Assembly: GCA_963699535.1 (NCBI GenBank)
Contig: CAVOUJ010000026.1
Span: 11,898 to 75,897, forward strand
DNA from: VBDM01 sp963699535
GTDB lineage: Bacteria > Pseudomonadota > Gammaproteobacteria > Burkholderiales > SG8-39
Direction of reading: 5' to 3'
Length of the DNA: 64,000 bases
A program made the translations under genes and the position numbers. This document shows positions 16,689 through 25,680 of the stretch, piece by piece. Below the pieces are notes generated by a model. That model had not been told where the DNA came from. It worked only from the letters and a program-made list of their open reading frames with translations, and did not search any database. Positions within the stretch are counted from its first letter, which is position 1. Each line of letters opens with the position of its first letter.

Positions 16689-17717
16689 CTAGTGCTGAAC
16701 CTGCGCCGCGCCCGGCTGGCCCATTGCCGACCCGGCTTTGATCTTCCCGGCCTTGACGTCGTTGTACCAGTATTCGTGGTGTTCCTTCGCCCATGTCTCA
16801 TCGACATAGCCGTAGCGCATCGATTCGTAGGCACCGTCCACGCCGATGGAGCCCAAGTAGATATGGCCGAGCGACAGTGTCATCACGGCGGCCGCCGAAA
16901 CCAGGTGGACGATGTTGGCCTCGATCATCACCGCGCGCACCTGGTCGAAGTTGGGGAAATTCAGGATAAAGCCGGTTGCGCTGACGACGAGGCTCAGCGC
17001 GACCACGCCGACCCAGAACCAGACCTTCTCGCCCGCATTGAACTTTCCGGAGGGGACGTGCTTGCCTCCGAACATTCCCCCGGCGCTGAGGAGCCATTTG
17101 AAGTCGTACGCCTTGGGGACGTTGTACTTGACGTACATGACGATGAAGACGAGGAGACTCAGGGCGAACAGCGGTCCCACGAAGTTGTGCAGGTGCTTGG
17201 AGAGCTGCGTAAGCCAGGCGAACAGCGTGTAGCCGATGACCGGCAGCAACACGTACTTCCCGAGCCACATGATCAGCCCGGTGACGCCGAGGATTGCGAA
17301 GCTGATCCCCATCACCCAGTGGGCATAGCGCTCCATCGGAGTGAAGCGTTCGATCAATCGGCCCGTCGGACTGGAATGCAGCTTCACCGGCCCGCTGCGC
17401 CAGTAGAACACGCCGATGACGGCCACGACGAAAGCAAAGATCCAGCCGCCGATCGGCGTGATCCAGGCATTGCGCAACTGCCTCCAGGTTTCCCCGTACG
17501 TCTGCACCAGAACGCCCATCTCGCGGCCCCTGAGCGAGGTGTACTCTTCCTTGCCCGAACGCACGTCGCGCCAGACCGGAGCGTTGTTGCCCGGCTGCGA
17601 CTGCGCGCGCTGCTGTTGGGTTTCACTTGGTTGCTGGGCGATCGAGGTGCCGCCCCAGGGGAGAACAAGAACGAACGCGAGGGCGAAGGAACGCCCCCAT
17701 ACCGCGATGGGTTTCAT
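16689..17717 (-). CDS. fdhC: formate dehydrogenase cytochrome b556 (gamma) subunit
   Basis: 342 residues: a Sec signal (FALAFVLVLPWGGTSIAQ), a ~90-residue periplasmic Gln/Arg-rich region, one helix (IGGWIFAFVVAVIGVFYW), then four helices of the di-heme cytochrome b type beginning RYAHWVMGISFAILGVTGLIM. It takes electrons from the Fe-S subunit and reduces quinone. The N-terminal extension, with an extra helix, is longer than in the E. coli FdnI subunit but usual in betaproteobacteria. It lies 13 bp after the lipoprotein gene. Confidence 0.93.
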   Translation of the reverse strand: MKPIAVWGRSFALAFVLVLPWGGTSIAQQPSETQQQRAQSQPGNNAPVWRDVRSGKEEYTSLRGREMGVLVQTYGETWRQLRNAWITPIGGWIFAFVVAVIGVFYWRSGPVKLHSSPTGRLIERFTPMERYAHWVMGISFAILGVTGLIMWLGKYVLLPVIGYTLFAWLTQLSKHLHNFVGPLFALSLLVFIVMYVKYNVPKAYDFKWLLSAGGMFGGKHVPSGKFNAGEKVWFWVGVVALSLVVSATGFILNFPNFDQVRAVMIEANIVHLVSAAAVMTLSLGHIYLGSIGVDGAYESMRYGYVDETWAKEHHEYWYNDVKAGKIKAGSAMGQPGAAQVQH

Positions 17718-17730
17718 GAACCGTGCTCCT

Positions 17731-17991
17731 CTATTCCGCCCGCGTATATTCGTTCTGCGCGAGGTTGCGGGTCTTGACGGCGCTTTCCCAACTCGTCTTG
17801 CTGCCCTTGTCCCACTTGGAGGTGGTGTATAAGGCGGCGGCGGGATCGTTCTCCCAAGGCTTGGTGTCGGGCTTGCCCTGATATTTGCCCTGCTTGTATA
17901 CGGTTACCTGATCCCGCTCGCCGCAGGCACCCAGGCCAAGCGCAACGAGAAGCGCAGCTCCCGCGAGGACAAGCTTGCTGGCTACTCTCAT
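17731..17991 (-). CDS. small lipoprotein of the formate dehydrogenase operon
   Basis: 86 residues with a lipobox LGLGAC (Cys23) and a mature domain containing YKQGKYQGKPDTKPWENDPAA and a Trp-rich end. Its ATG overlaps the fdhB stop as ATGA (17988-17991), so it is translationally coupled to the Fe-S subunit. No catalytic motif is visible. I recognise it only as a companion of formate dehydrogenase subunits; a role in complex assembly or membrane attachment on the periplasmic side is a guess. Confidence 0.8.
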   Translation of the reverse strand: MRVASKLVLAGAALLVALGLGACGERDQVTVYKQGKYQGKPDTKPWENDPAAALYTTSKWDKGSKTSWESAVKTRNLAQNEYTRAE

Positions 17992-18611
17992 GACTTCGCT
18001 CCCGCCGCCGCCTTCGGCTGGTCGGGTTTGCCGTAGGCGGTACCCCAACCCCAGACCTCGGAGCCCTTGCCGCGCTTGAGCACGCGTTGGCGATAGATAT
18101 CGGCGATGACGTCGCCGTCGCCGCCCAGGAGCGCCTTGGTCGAGCACATTTCGGCGCAGGCCGGCAGCTTGCCCTGAGCGAGGCGGTTCGAGCCGTACTT
18201 GGTGAACTCTTCCTTGGAGAGGTCCTTCTCCGGTCCGCCGGCGCAGAAGGTGCATTTGTCCATCTTGCCGCGCAGTCCGAAGGCACCTGCCTGCGGGAAC
18301 TGCGGCGCGCCGAACGGGCAGGCATAGAAGCAGTAGCCGCAGCCTATGCACAGGTCCTTGTCGTGCAGCACCACGCCCTCGTCGGTGCGGTAGAAGCAGT
18401 CCACCGGGCAGACCGCCATGCAGGGGGCGTCCGAGCAGTGCATGCAGGCGACCGAGATCGATTTCTCCGCGCCGACGATGCCGTCGTTGATGGTCACCAC
18501 GCGGCGGCGGTTGACTCCCCAGGGCACCTCGTTCTCGTTCTTGCAGGCGGTCACGCAGCCGTTGCACTCGATGCAGCGCTCGGCGTCGCACAGGAATTTC
18601 ATTCTCGCCAT
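17988..18611 (-). CDS. fdhB: formate dehydrogenase iron-sulfur (beta) subunit
   Basis: 207 residues with four [4Fe-4S] cysteine clusters in ferredoxin arrangement: CIECNGCVTACKNEN, CMHCSDAPCMAVCPVDC, CIGCGYCFYACPFGAPQFP and CTFCAGG...C. It relays electrons from the catalytic subunit to the cytochrome b subunit. No C-terminal membrane anchor is seen, unlike E. coli FdnH. A GGAG box six bases before the ATG at 18611 supports that start. The gap to fdhA is 22 bp. Confidence 0.95.
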   Translation of the reverse strand: MARMKFLCDAERCIECNGCVTACKNENEVPWGVNRRRVVTINDGIVGAEKSISVACMHCSDAPCMAVCPVDCFYRTDEGVVLHDKDLCIGCGYCFYACPFGAPQFPQAGAFGLRGKMDKCTFCAGGPEKDLSKEEFTKYGSNRLAQGKLPACAEMCSTKALLGGDGDVIADIYRQRVLKRGKGSEVWGWGTAYGKPDQPKAAAGAKS

Positions 18612-18633
18612 GGTTGTCTCCTCGTCCTTTCCG

Positions 18634-21613
18634 CTACGCTATCCGCTCGATCTGGCACACGGTCGTCTTGGATTCCTGCATCATCGTGACGCGGTCGTAG
18701 CCGTAGGTCGTCGCCGTGTTGACCGCCTCGCCGCGCACGATGGGCGCGGCCCCGTCCGGGTAGTAGGGCAGCATGTCCTTGCCCTGCCACCAGCCCGAGA
18801 AGTGGAACGGGATGAACGCGTGATCCGGACCGACACGTTCGGTCACCTGCGCCTGCACTTTGAGGCGCGCGCCGGTCGGCGTCTTGACCCAGACGTACTC
18901 GCCGTTGCGGATGCCGCGGTCGGCCGCCGCCTTGGGGTTGATCTCGACGAAGTTGTCCTGCATCAGCTCGGCGAGCCACGGGTTGGAGCGGGTCTCCTCG
19001 CCGCCGCCCTCGTATTCGACCAGGCGCCCCGAAGTGAGGATGATCGGGAACTGCTTGCCGATGTCCTTGTTCTTCTCCTGCACCGACTTGAACAGGGTCG
19101 GCAGGCGCCACAAGACCTTCACGTCGTCGTGGGTCGGATACTTCTCGACGAGGTCCGGACGCGTGCTGTAAAGCGGCTCGCGGTGCTGCGGAATGCCGTC
19201 CGGGAAGTTCCACACCACGGCGCGCGCCTTGGCGTTGCCCCACGGATGGCAGCCGTGGTTCTTCATGGCGACGCGGATGATGCCGCTGGAAAGATCGGTC
19301 GCCCAGTTCTTGCCCTCGGCCTCCTTCTTCTCCTCGTCGGTCAGCTCGTCCCACCAGCCCAGCTTCTTCAGCAGCACGTGGTCGAACTGCGGGTGGCCGG
19401 TGGTGATGTCCGCGCCCTTGGGGTGCGAGCCGTCCTCGGCGAGCAGGTTGACGCCGTCTTTCTCCATGCCGAACAGCGCGCGGAAGTTGCCGCCGCCGTC
19501 CATCATGGGCTTGGAGGTGTCGTAGAGGTTGGGCGTGCCCGGATGCTTCAGGGCCGCGTTGCCGTAGCACGGCCACGGCAGCCCGAAGTAATCGCCGGTC
19601 AGGTCGTAGCCGGTCTTCGCGTCCTTGCCGCCCTTGGCGCGCAGCGTCTTCACATCGAAGACGTGCATGTTGCGCATGTGCGCCTGGAGCCGCTCGGGAG
19701 ACTGGCCGGTGTAGCCGATGGTCCACGCGCCGCGGTTGATCTCGTTCCTCAGCGTGTCCTCCATCGACGGCTCGTCGTAGCCGCCCTTCGCCTTGACGAC
19801 GCGCAGATTCTGCTTGCCGTCCTTCTTGCCGAGGAACTGGTCCTCGAAGCCCAGTTTCCTCGCGAGCGCCAGCATGATCGCGTGATCGGAGCGCGATTCG
19901 AACAGGGGATCGATCACCTTTTCGCGCCACTGGAGCGAGCGGTTCGACGCCGTCACCGAGCCCTCGCATTCGAATTGCGTCGCCGCGGGCAGCAGGTACA
20001 CGCCGCGGCCCGCCTTTTCCGTCACGCCCTCGACCGGCATCGCCGCCATGGCGGCGGTGGCCGAGGGGTAGGGGTCGACGACGACCAGAAGGTCGAGCAT
20101 CTTCATCGCCTTGACCATGTCGAGGCCCCGCGTCTGCGAGTTCGGCGCGTGGCCCCAGTAGAACATCGCGCGGATGTTCGAGTCCTGGTCGATGTTCTCG
20201 TTCTTCTCCATCACGCCGTCGATCCAGCGCGAGACCGTCATGCCCGGGCTTGCCCATCATGCCCGGGGCGAAGCGGTCCTGGAGCCATTTGAGGTCCACG
20301 TTCCAGACGCGCGCCCAGTGCGCCCAGGAGCCGGGCACCCCCACCGGGTAGTAGCCCGGCAGCGTATCGGGGTTGGGACCGACGTCGGTCGCGCCCTGGA
20401 CGTTGTCGTGGCCGCGGTAGATGTTGCAGCCGCCGCCCGAGCGCCCGACGTTGCCGAGCGCGAGCATCAGAATGTTGCTCGCGCGCACGACGGCGTTGCC
20501 GGTGGTGTGTTGCGTCTGACCCATCGCCCAGATGATGAAGCCCGGCCGGTTCTCGGCCAGCGTCTTGGCGACGTTGAAGACCTCCGCCTCCGGAACCCCG
20601 GTGACCTCGGTCACCTTGTCCGGGGTCCACTTCTTCATCACTTCTTCCTTGACCTTGTCCATGCCGTAGACGCGGGCCTTGATGTAGGCCTTGTCCTCCC
20701 AGCCGTTCTTGAAAACGTGGTGAAGGATCCCGAAGATGAACGCGATGTCGCTCCCCGAACGGATGCGCACGTAGGTATCGGCCTTCGCGGCGGTGCGCGT
20801 GAAACGCGGGTCGGCGACGATCACCTTGCAGCCGTTTTCCTTGGCGTGCAGCGTGTGCAGCATCGAAACCGGGTGCGCCTCGGCGGCGTTCGAGCCGAGA
20901 AAGAGCAGGCTCTTCGAGAACTGCTCGTCGTTGTAGGAGTTGGTCATCGCGCCGTAGCCCCAGGTCTGGGCCGTGCCGGCGACCGTGGTCGAATGGCAGA
21001 TGCGGGCCTGGTGGTCGGTGTTGTTGGTGCCCCACAGCGACACCCACTTGCGCACCAGCATCGACTGCTCGTTGTTGTGCTTGGAGGAGCCGACGAGCAT
21101 CAGCGCGTCCGGCCCGGATTCCTTGCGGATGGCGAGCATCCTGTCGCCGATCTCGTTGATCGCCTGATCCCAGGAGAGGCGCTGGTACTTGCCGTTCACC
21201 AGCTTCATCGGGTATTTCAGCCGGTGCGAGTGCTCGGTCATGCCGTGCTCGCGCACGGAAGCCCCTTTGGCGCAGTGCGCGCCGAGGTTGAGCGGCGAGT
21301 CGAACACCGGCTCCTGGCGCACCCATACGCCGTTCTGCACCACGGCGTCGATGGCGCAGCCGACCGAGCAGTGCGTGCACACCGTGCGCTTCACCTCGAT
21401 CGCCGCGGCCTTCGCCTGCGCCTCGGCGGTTCCGATCATGTTGAAGGGAAGCTGGCTCGCGAACGCGCCCGCGCCGGCGGCGACGCCCGAGCGCTTGAGG
21501 AACGTGCGGCGGTCCATGGTCTTCGCGAGCATCCCGGAGAGGCTGCGCGACAGACGGCTCGGGGCCGACGACAGATGAGCGGGGGCTCCAGCGGATTTCC
21601 TGGTGAGCATCAT
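18634..21613 (-). CDS. fdhA: formate dehydrogenase catalytic (alpha) subunit, Cys-type, Tat-exported (one frameshift)
   Basis: About 990 residues once a frameshift near 20245 is repaired. A Tat motif RRTFLK follows a ~35-residue extension. The N-terminal [4Fe-4S] motif is CTHCSVGC...C. The molybdenum/tungsten ligand is cysteine (ARICHSTTVAGT; TGC codon at 20996-20998) where E. coli FdnG has selenocysteine. The MGD-binding parts (GSNAAEAHPV, SGRLVEYEGGG) and C-terminal domain are intact. It oxidises formate to CO2 (or the reverse) in the periplasm. The ATG at 21613 lies eight bases after GAGGAG. The slip falls between MMGKPGHD and MTVSRWIDGVMEKNENID, well away from the active site. Confidence 0.95.
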
Positions 21614-21630
21614 GGTCACGCCTCCTCGAG

Positions 21631-21837
21631 TCAGACTTTCGTGGTGTTGTAGTAGCTGCGGACGTGCGCGGTTTCCTGATAGCCGCGGCCGCGCCGCTTG
21701 TCGTTGCTGGCGGATTGATCGGCTGAGCTCGAGCCGACGGTCTTTACGGCGACTGCGGCTGCCGTGGCGGCGCCTCCGGCGCCGACTGCGAGTAGGAAGT
21801 TCCTGCGGCTGAGTTTGGACTTGGTTTCGTTCTTCAT
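21631..21837 (-). CDS. formate dehydrogenase region Tat-leader protein
   Basis: 68 residues starting at the ATG at 21837, which is preceded by AAGGAG. It has a twin-arginine signal (SKLSRRNFLLAVGAGGAATAAA) and a ~35-residue mature part (GRGYQETAHVRSYYNTTKV) without cofactor motifs. It matches the small 'formate dehydrogenase region Tat target' family found directly before fdhA genes. It probably escorts or stabilises the catalytic subunit during Tat export, but that role is not proven. It is the first gene of the structural fdh operon, 17 bp before fdhA. Confidence 0.88.
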   Translation of the reverse strand: MKNETKSKLSRRNFLLAVGAGGAATAAAVAVKTVGSSSADQSASNDKRRGRGYQETAHVRSYYNTTKV

Positions 21838-21871
21838 ATGTCGTCTCCTTCCTATCGTCAACAGCTCATAT

Positions 21872-21887
21872 ATGCAAGTTATTGCAT
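21872..21887. promoter_or_regulatory. 16-bp perfect inverted repeat upstream of the fdh structural genes
   Basis: ATGCAA-GTTA-TTGCAT lies 35 bp upstream of the Tat-leader start and 10 bp downstream of the TorD-like stop, inside an AT-rich 59-bp gap. Position and symmetry suit an operator for a dimeric regulator of the fdh operon. It does not resemble a ModE box or an FNR site. A short terminator hairpin for the upstream genes is unlikely, as no T-run follows. Confidence 0.55.
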
Positions 21888-21896
21888 GAGGGGGGA

Positions 21897-22517
21897 TTAG
21901 AACACCTTTAAGCCTTCGGTTTCAACCACAAGAAAAGCTTGCGCAAATGCCCCTACTGACTTGTAGAAATTCGCTTTCCCACTCGCGGATATTGCAGCGC
22001 AAAATCGCTCGAAGGAGCCCTCAATGTATCGGCTGAAGAACTGTCGCTGTTTTTGCAGTGCAGCATCGCCGGAACCTTCTGAAATCAAATGCCTCATCAC
22101 CTCGAACAGCCCGGCGAAGTGATCCTCCGGCTCCAGCGCCCTGTCTGTCCGACCCAAGCCAAGCGAAGCCAGTTCCTGCCTCAACCGCACGAGGATTTTT
22201 TCCCGCCCCGTCTCAGAAAGATAATAGCTGGCGTAGGGGGTCACTTCGGCTTTCCCGGTTCCTACGAAAACCTCGTCGTATTCCAGGCGCGCCGCTTCGG
22301 GATCCGCTGCACGAGCCGCTGCTGCGAGTGCGCTCCAGGGACCGGCGAGCGGTCCGCCGTCTGCGACCATTTCGCCCGGTCCGGCGATGGCTTCGAGCAA
22401 GGCTGCGTCGGGCCCGGCGTAGAAGAGCCGCGCGAGCAGCGCGTAGTATCCGGCGCGGGCGCGGTCTTCGGGCACCTCCGGGGGCTGGAAGTTGAGCGGC
22501 GTGACCGTGGCGCTCAT
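21897..22517 (-). CDS. TorD/DmsD-family molybdoenzyme chaperone
   Basis: 206 residues, all-helical, with the TorD-family markers RAGYYALLARLFYAGP (~21-36), LEYDEVFVGTGKAEVTPYASYYL (the conserved E-Y-x-x-L-F-x-G-like and P-x-x-S-x-Y core) and EPEDHFAGLFEVMRHLI. These cytoplasmic chaperones bind the Tat signal and apo form of exported molybdoenzymes until cofactor insertion. Being directly upstream of fdhA makes FdhA the obvious client. Its ATG overlaps the polyferredoxin stop as ATGA. Confidence 0.9.
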   Translation of the reverse strand: MSATVTPLNFQPPEVPEDRARAGYYALLARLFYAGPDAALLEAIAGPGEMVADGGPLAGPWSALAAAARAADPEAARLEYDEVFVGTGKAEVTPYASYYLSETGREKILVRLRQELASLGLGRTDRALEPEDHFAGLFEVMRHLISEGSGDAALQKQRQFFSRYIEGSFERFCAAISASGKANFYKSVGAFAQAFLVVETEGLKVF

Positions 22518-24601
22518 CGCTTGACGTCCTGGATCGAGATTTCGTCCTTGTTCTCCATCATGTCGACGACGCGGCAGTCGGCGCACATCTGCAGCCGCCG
22601 CAACGAGCCGCCCACGGCGAACATGGAGTGGCCGGTGAGCTTGCCGAGCATGTTGTCCACCATCTGGCGCGTGCCGAAGGGCTTGCCGCAGCGCACGCAG
22701 TTGAACGGCTCGGCCTCGTTGAGAACGACTTCCTGCTTGGCCTGCGCCGCGAGCAGCGAGGCGCGGCGCGAGCGTGATCGCGTTCTCGGGACAGGTCTTT
22801 TCGCACAGACCGCACTGCACGCAGTTGCGCTCGATGAATTTCAGCATCGGCTGGTCGCGGCCGTCGTGCAGCGCCGATTCGGGACAGGCCCCGACGCAGG
22901 CCATGCACATCGTGCAGGTCTCCTTGTTGACGAGAACCTGCCCGTAGGGGGCACCCGCGCCGAGCTTGATCTCCTCCTGCGGTTTGGGCGCCAACTTCGC
23001 CAGATGATCGATGGCGAAATCGAGCGTGGTGCGCTTCTCCGGCGAAAGATTGTAGGTCGCGGGCTTCGCGACCGACGCCGCCGGAGCGAGCGCCCAGATC
23101 TCCTTTTCCAGGGCCGCGTGCCCGTCCGTCACGATGAGCCGGAAATGCGCGCCGCCGTAGCCCAGCCCGGCCGCAATAGCCTCGGCGAAACCCATCTGCT
23201 TCTTCACCGCCTCGCCGTATTCGGCGGATTCCTTCGGGGTTGCGAGCACCGTGACCTGGCCCGCGCCATAGGCGAGCGCTCCGAGCAGCACATCCATTCC
23301 GATCGAGGCGGCGTGGTGGATCTCGAGCGGAATCACCCGCGCCGGCAGGCCCCGCCCGCGGCGCGCGAGCGCCGCGATGAGGGCGCGGCTCTCCGCGGAG
23401 TTGTGCAGGAGGAGGCAGGCATCCCTCCCGCCGGCCTGGAAGTACACGGAGAGAACGCGCTTCAGCCTCGCACCGAGATCCGGCACGCGCGGGTAGGAGT
23501 AGGTCATCGCTCCGGAGGGACACACGGTCGCGCATCCGCCGCAGCCCATGCACAGGTGCGGATCGACCTTGACGTGGTCGCCGTCCGGCGCGATCGCGCT
23601 GGTCGAGCAGACGTCGAGGCACTGGGTACAACCGGTCTTGCCCGAGCGGCCGTGCGCACAGATCTTTTCGTTGTACCCGAAGAACTTCGGTTTCTCGAAT
23701 TCCCCGACCATCTGCGCGAGCTGCGCCGCGGCGAGCGCCTGCTCGAGCGCATCGCCCCCCGGCGCAAGATAGCCCTGGGGAAGCTGCGAAGTCTTGATCA
23801 GGGGATCGCGCGACAGGTCGAGCACCATGTCGAAGCGCTCGTTCCTGCGCGCGGTCTGCGCGCTCGAAGTCGATCGCGCCGGATCGCGCCGCAGGCCTTC
23901 ACGCATTCGCGGTGCGCCTTGCACTTCGTCATGTCGATCTGATACGAGAAATCGATCGCCTGCTCGGGGCAGGCGCGGATGCAGGCGTTGCAGCGCGTGC
24001 ACACCTCGAGGTCGATCGGGTTGTCCTGTTCCCACTCGACTTCGAAAGCGCCGAGATGGCCCCGCACCGATTTCACTTTCCCCGACCAGACCGGGTAGCG
24101 GCGCTCCGCGGGCAGCTCCGCGCCCCCGCCGCTCGTGATGAGCGCATTGACCTCGAGTTGCCCCGAGAGCTTCTCCGCCCAGGGAAGCGCCGCGCCGGCA
24201 GGACCGACGATGAGCAGCTGCCCGCCGGACTGGTAGGAGACGCTCGTGACCGGCTCGGGCTCGGGCAGCTCCGCGAGCGCCAGGAGCGCCGCGATCTTCG
24301 GCGTCGCCATTGCGCGCTCCGCCGACCAGCCCGCATGCTCGCGGATGTTGATGAACTTCAGCTCGGTCTTGGAGCCTGCGCCTTCCGCGATCTCGGAGAA
24401 AAGCGGCGCCTCCTGAGTGCAGGCGACGACGCAGGTTTCGTCCTTCAACGCCTCCTGGAAACTGCCGACTTCCTTGCGGCACAGCTCGGTGTGCATGCGG
24501 ATCGGCTGCGACAGCTTGAGCGCGCTCGACAGCGCCTTGGCGTCGAGCGCCATCGTCTTGTTGCAGTTGCAGACCTTGAGCCTCTTGCCGTCGAGCGACA
24601 T
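22514..24601 (-). CDS. multi-cluster 4Fe-4S protein (polyferredoxin) of the fdh locus (two frameshifts)
   Basis: About 695 residues after repairing slips near 23880 and 22770. Six ferredoxin-like clusters appear: CTRCNACIRACPEQA, CKAHRECVKAC, CTQCLDVC, CMGCGGCATVCPSGA, CTMCMACVGACPESA and CVQCGLCEKTCPENA. A C-terminal CVRCGKPF...CADC pair could bind zinc or iron. It has no signal peptide or membrane helix, so it is cytoplasmic. It is found with DUF3305, DUF3306 and TorD-like genes next to formate dehydrogenases in betaproteobacteria. It overlaps the chaperone gene by 4 bp. Electron transfer or Fe-S/cofactor maturation for FdhA is plausible; the biochemical role is unknown. Confidence 0.85.
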
Positions 24602-24602
24602 T

Positions 24603-25143
24603 TCAGGTCTTTTCCTGCGGTTCGGGCGGCGCGGCGGCGGGTTCGGCCCTCGCGGACGCCTCGGGCTCCGTCGCCTTTCCAGGCTCGGGCAGGGTGGCCG
24701 GCGGTTTTTCGGCGAGGTCCTTCCTTTCTTCCTTCTTCTCCTCGTCGAAGAGCAGGCCCTTCGCGTGCTCGAGCGTCTTCAGCATCGCCAGAGGAATCGG
24801 CTCGCCCTTTCGTGTAGTCCTCGCAGTACTCCTCGAAGCGCTCGAAATTCTCGAAGTGCGGGTCGCGGAAGAGCTTCTTCAGCGCCGAGCGCTTCAGGTT
24901 CTCGTCCACGCCCGGCCGCATGAAGTCGCGGTATTCGGACGCAAGGCCCTTCAGCGATTCCAGCGGCGGCAACTCCACGGGTGCAGGCGCGTCCGCTTGC
25001 GCTGGAGCCGCGTCCGTGCTCGAAGCGGCAGGGACCACTGCGGGCGCCGGCGAAGGTGCGGGCGGCTTTTCCTCCGCCTTGCGCGCCTCGATCTTGCGCC
25101 GCGACCAGCGCGAGACGAAGTTCTCCTCGTCGTCAGCGATCAT
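24603..25143 (-). CDS. DUF3306 protein (one frameshift)
   Basis: Restored protein of about 180 residues: IADDEENFVSRWSRRKIEARK, a Pro/Ala-rich linker, the conserved core LKGLASEYRDFMRPGVDENLKRSALKKLFRDPHFENF, then (after a slip near 24810) LAMLKTLEHAKGLLFDEEKKEE and a disordered Pro/Glu-rich tail. The start may be ATG 25143 or GTG 25155. It overlaps the DUF3305 gene and sits one base before the polyferredoxin gene. The function of this family is not established; its location shows an accessory role for formate dehydrogenase. Confidence 0.82.
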
Positions 25144-25609
25144 CGCGCCTCGCACCTTTGAACGAAGGCGGCCGGATGCGCTTCTTCGGCTCCGGCCTGT
25201 AGTTGCGCTCTACGTACTCCGCGAGCCACGGTATCCATTGCGGCGGCATCAGCACCCCGTCAACGCGCGCTCCGGCGTCCAGCAAGCGCGCCGCCTCGTT
25301 GTAGCTCACCGTGACCGACTTGGGCACGCCCGCGCCGTCTTCCTCGAGCCAGTTGACGAATACGAAAGGCCTCTTCGAGCTGAGATTCAGGTAATAACCT
25401 TCCGCTTCGTCGTGAAACAGCTGCAGCTTGAATCCGGGATGCAGCCACTGCGCTCGCGACTGGTCCTCAAGGAGCAGGCGCGGTGCGGCGCCAGCCTCGG
25501 CCGAATCGGGGAGTACGCCTATCGGCTCCCACTTTTCCGATTGCCAGCGGTTGTTCTCGAGCGGCGTGCGCTCCATCACGACCGCCACGGCGAGACTGGT
25601 GTGGGACAT
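25133..25609 (-). CDS. DUF3305 protein
   Basis: 158 residues, intact, with the DUF3305 pattern VVMERTPLENNRWQSEKWEPIGVLPD near the N-terminus and EGYYLNLSSKRPFVFVNWLEED in the middle. No signal peptide or catalytic motif is seen. It is the first gene of the accessory operon DUF3305-DUF3306-polyferredoxin-TorD and diverges from moaA across a 71-bp gap, where shared promoters must lie. The family is known mainly as a neighbour of formate dehydrogenase genes. Confidence 0.87.
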   Translation of the reverse strand: MSHTSLAVAVVMERTPLENNRWQSEKWEPIGVLPDSAEAGAAPRLLLEDQSRAQWLHPGFKLQLFHDEAEGYYLNLSSKRPFVFVNWLEEDGAGVPKSVTVSYNEAARLLDAGARVDGVLMPPQWIPWLAEYVERNYRPEPKKRIRPPSFKGARRDDR

Positions 25610-25680
25610 TTCCGGCTATACTCACTGATGAAGCAGACGGCGAATTATGAACTGCCTTTCATGATACGGCTACGCGCGCC

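Noticed and set aside
20230..20260. Programmed frameshift or selenocysteine recoding in fdhA
   Set aside because: The break is far from the active site, the metal ligand codon is TGC, and there is no slippery heptamer or SECIS-like hairpin after a UGA.
20174..21652. Long plus-strand open frame (492 residues) opposite fdhA
   Set aside because: It is antisense to a clearly recognised gene, with His/Arg/Val-rich composition typical of GC-rich shadow frames, and no ribosome-binding site.
25610..25680. Molybdenum-cofactor riboswitch upstream of moaA
   Set aside because: The 71-bp divergent gap is too short for the known Moco RNA motif and no matching stems are visible.
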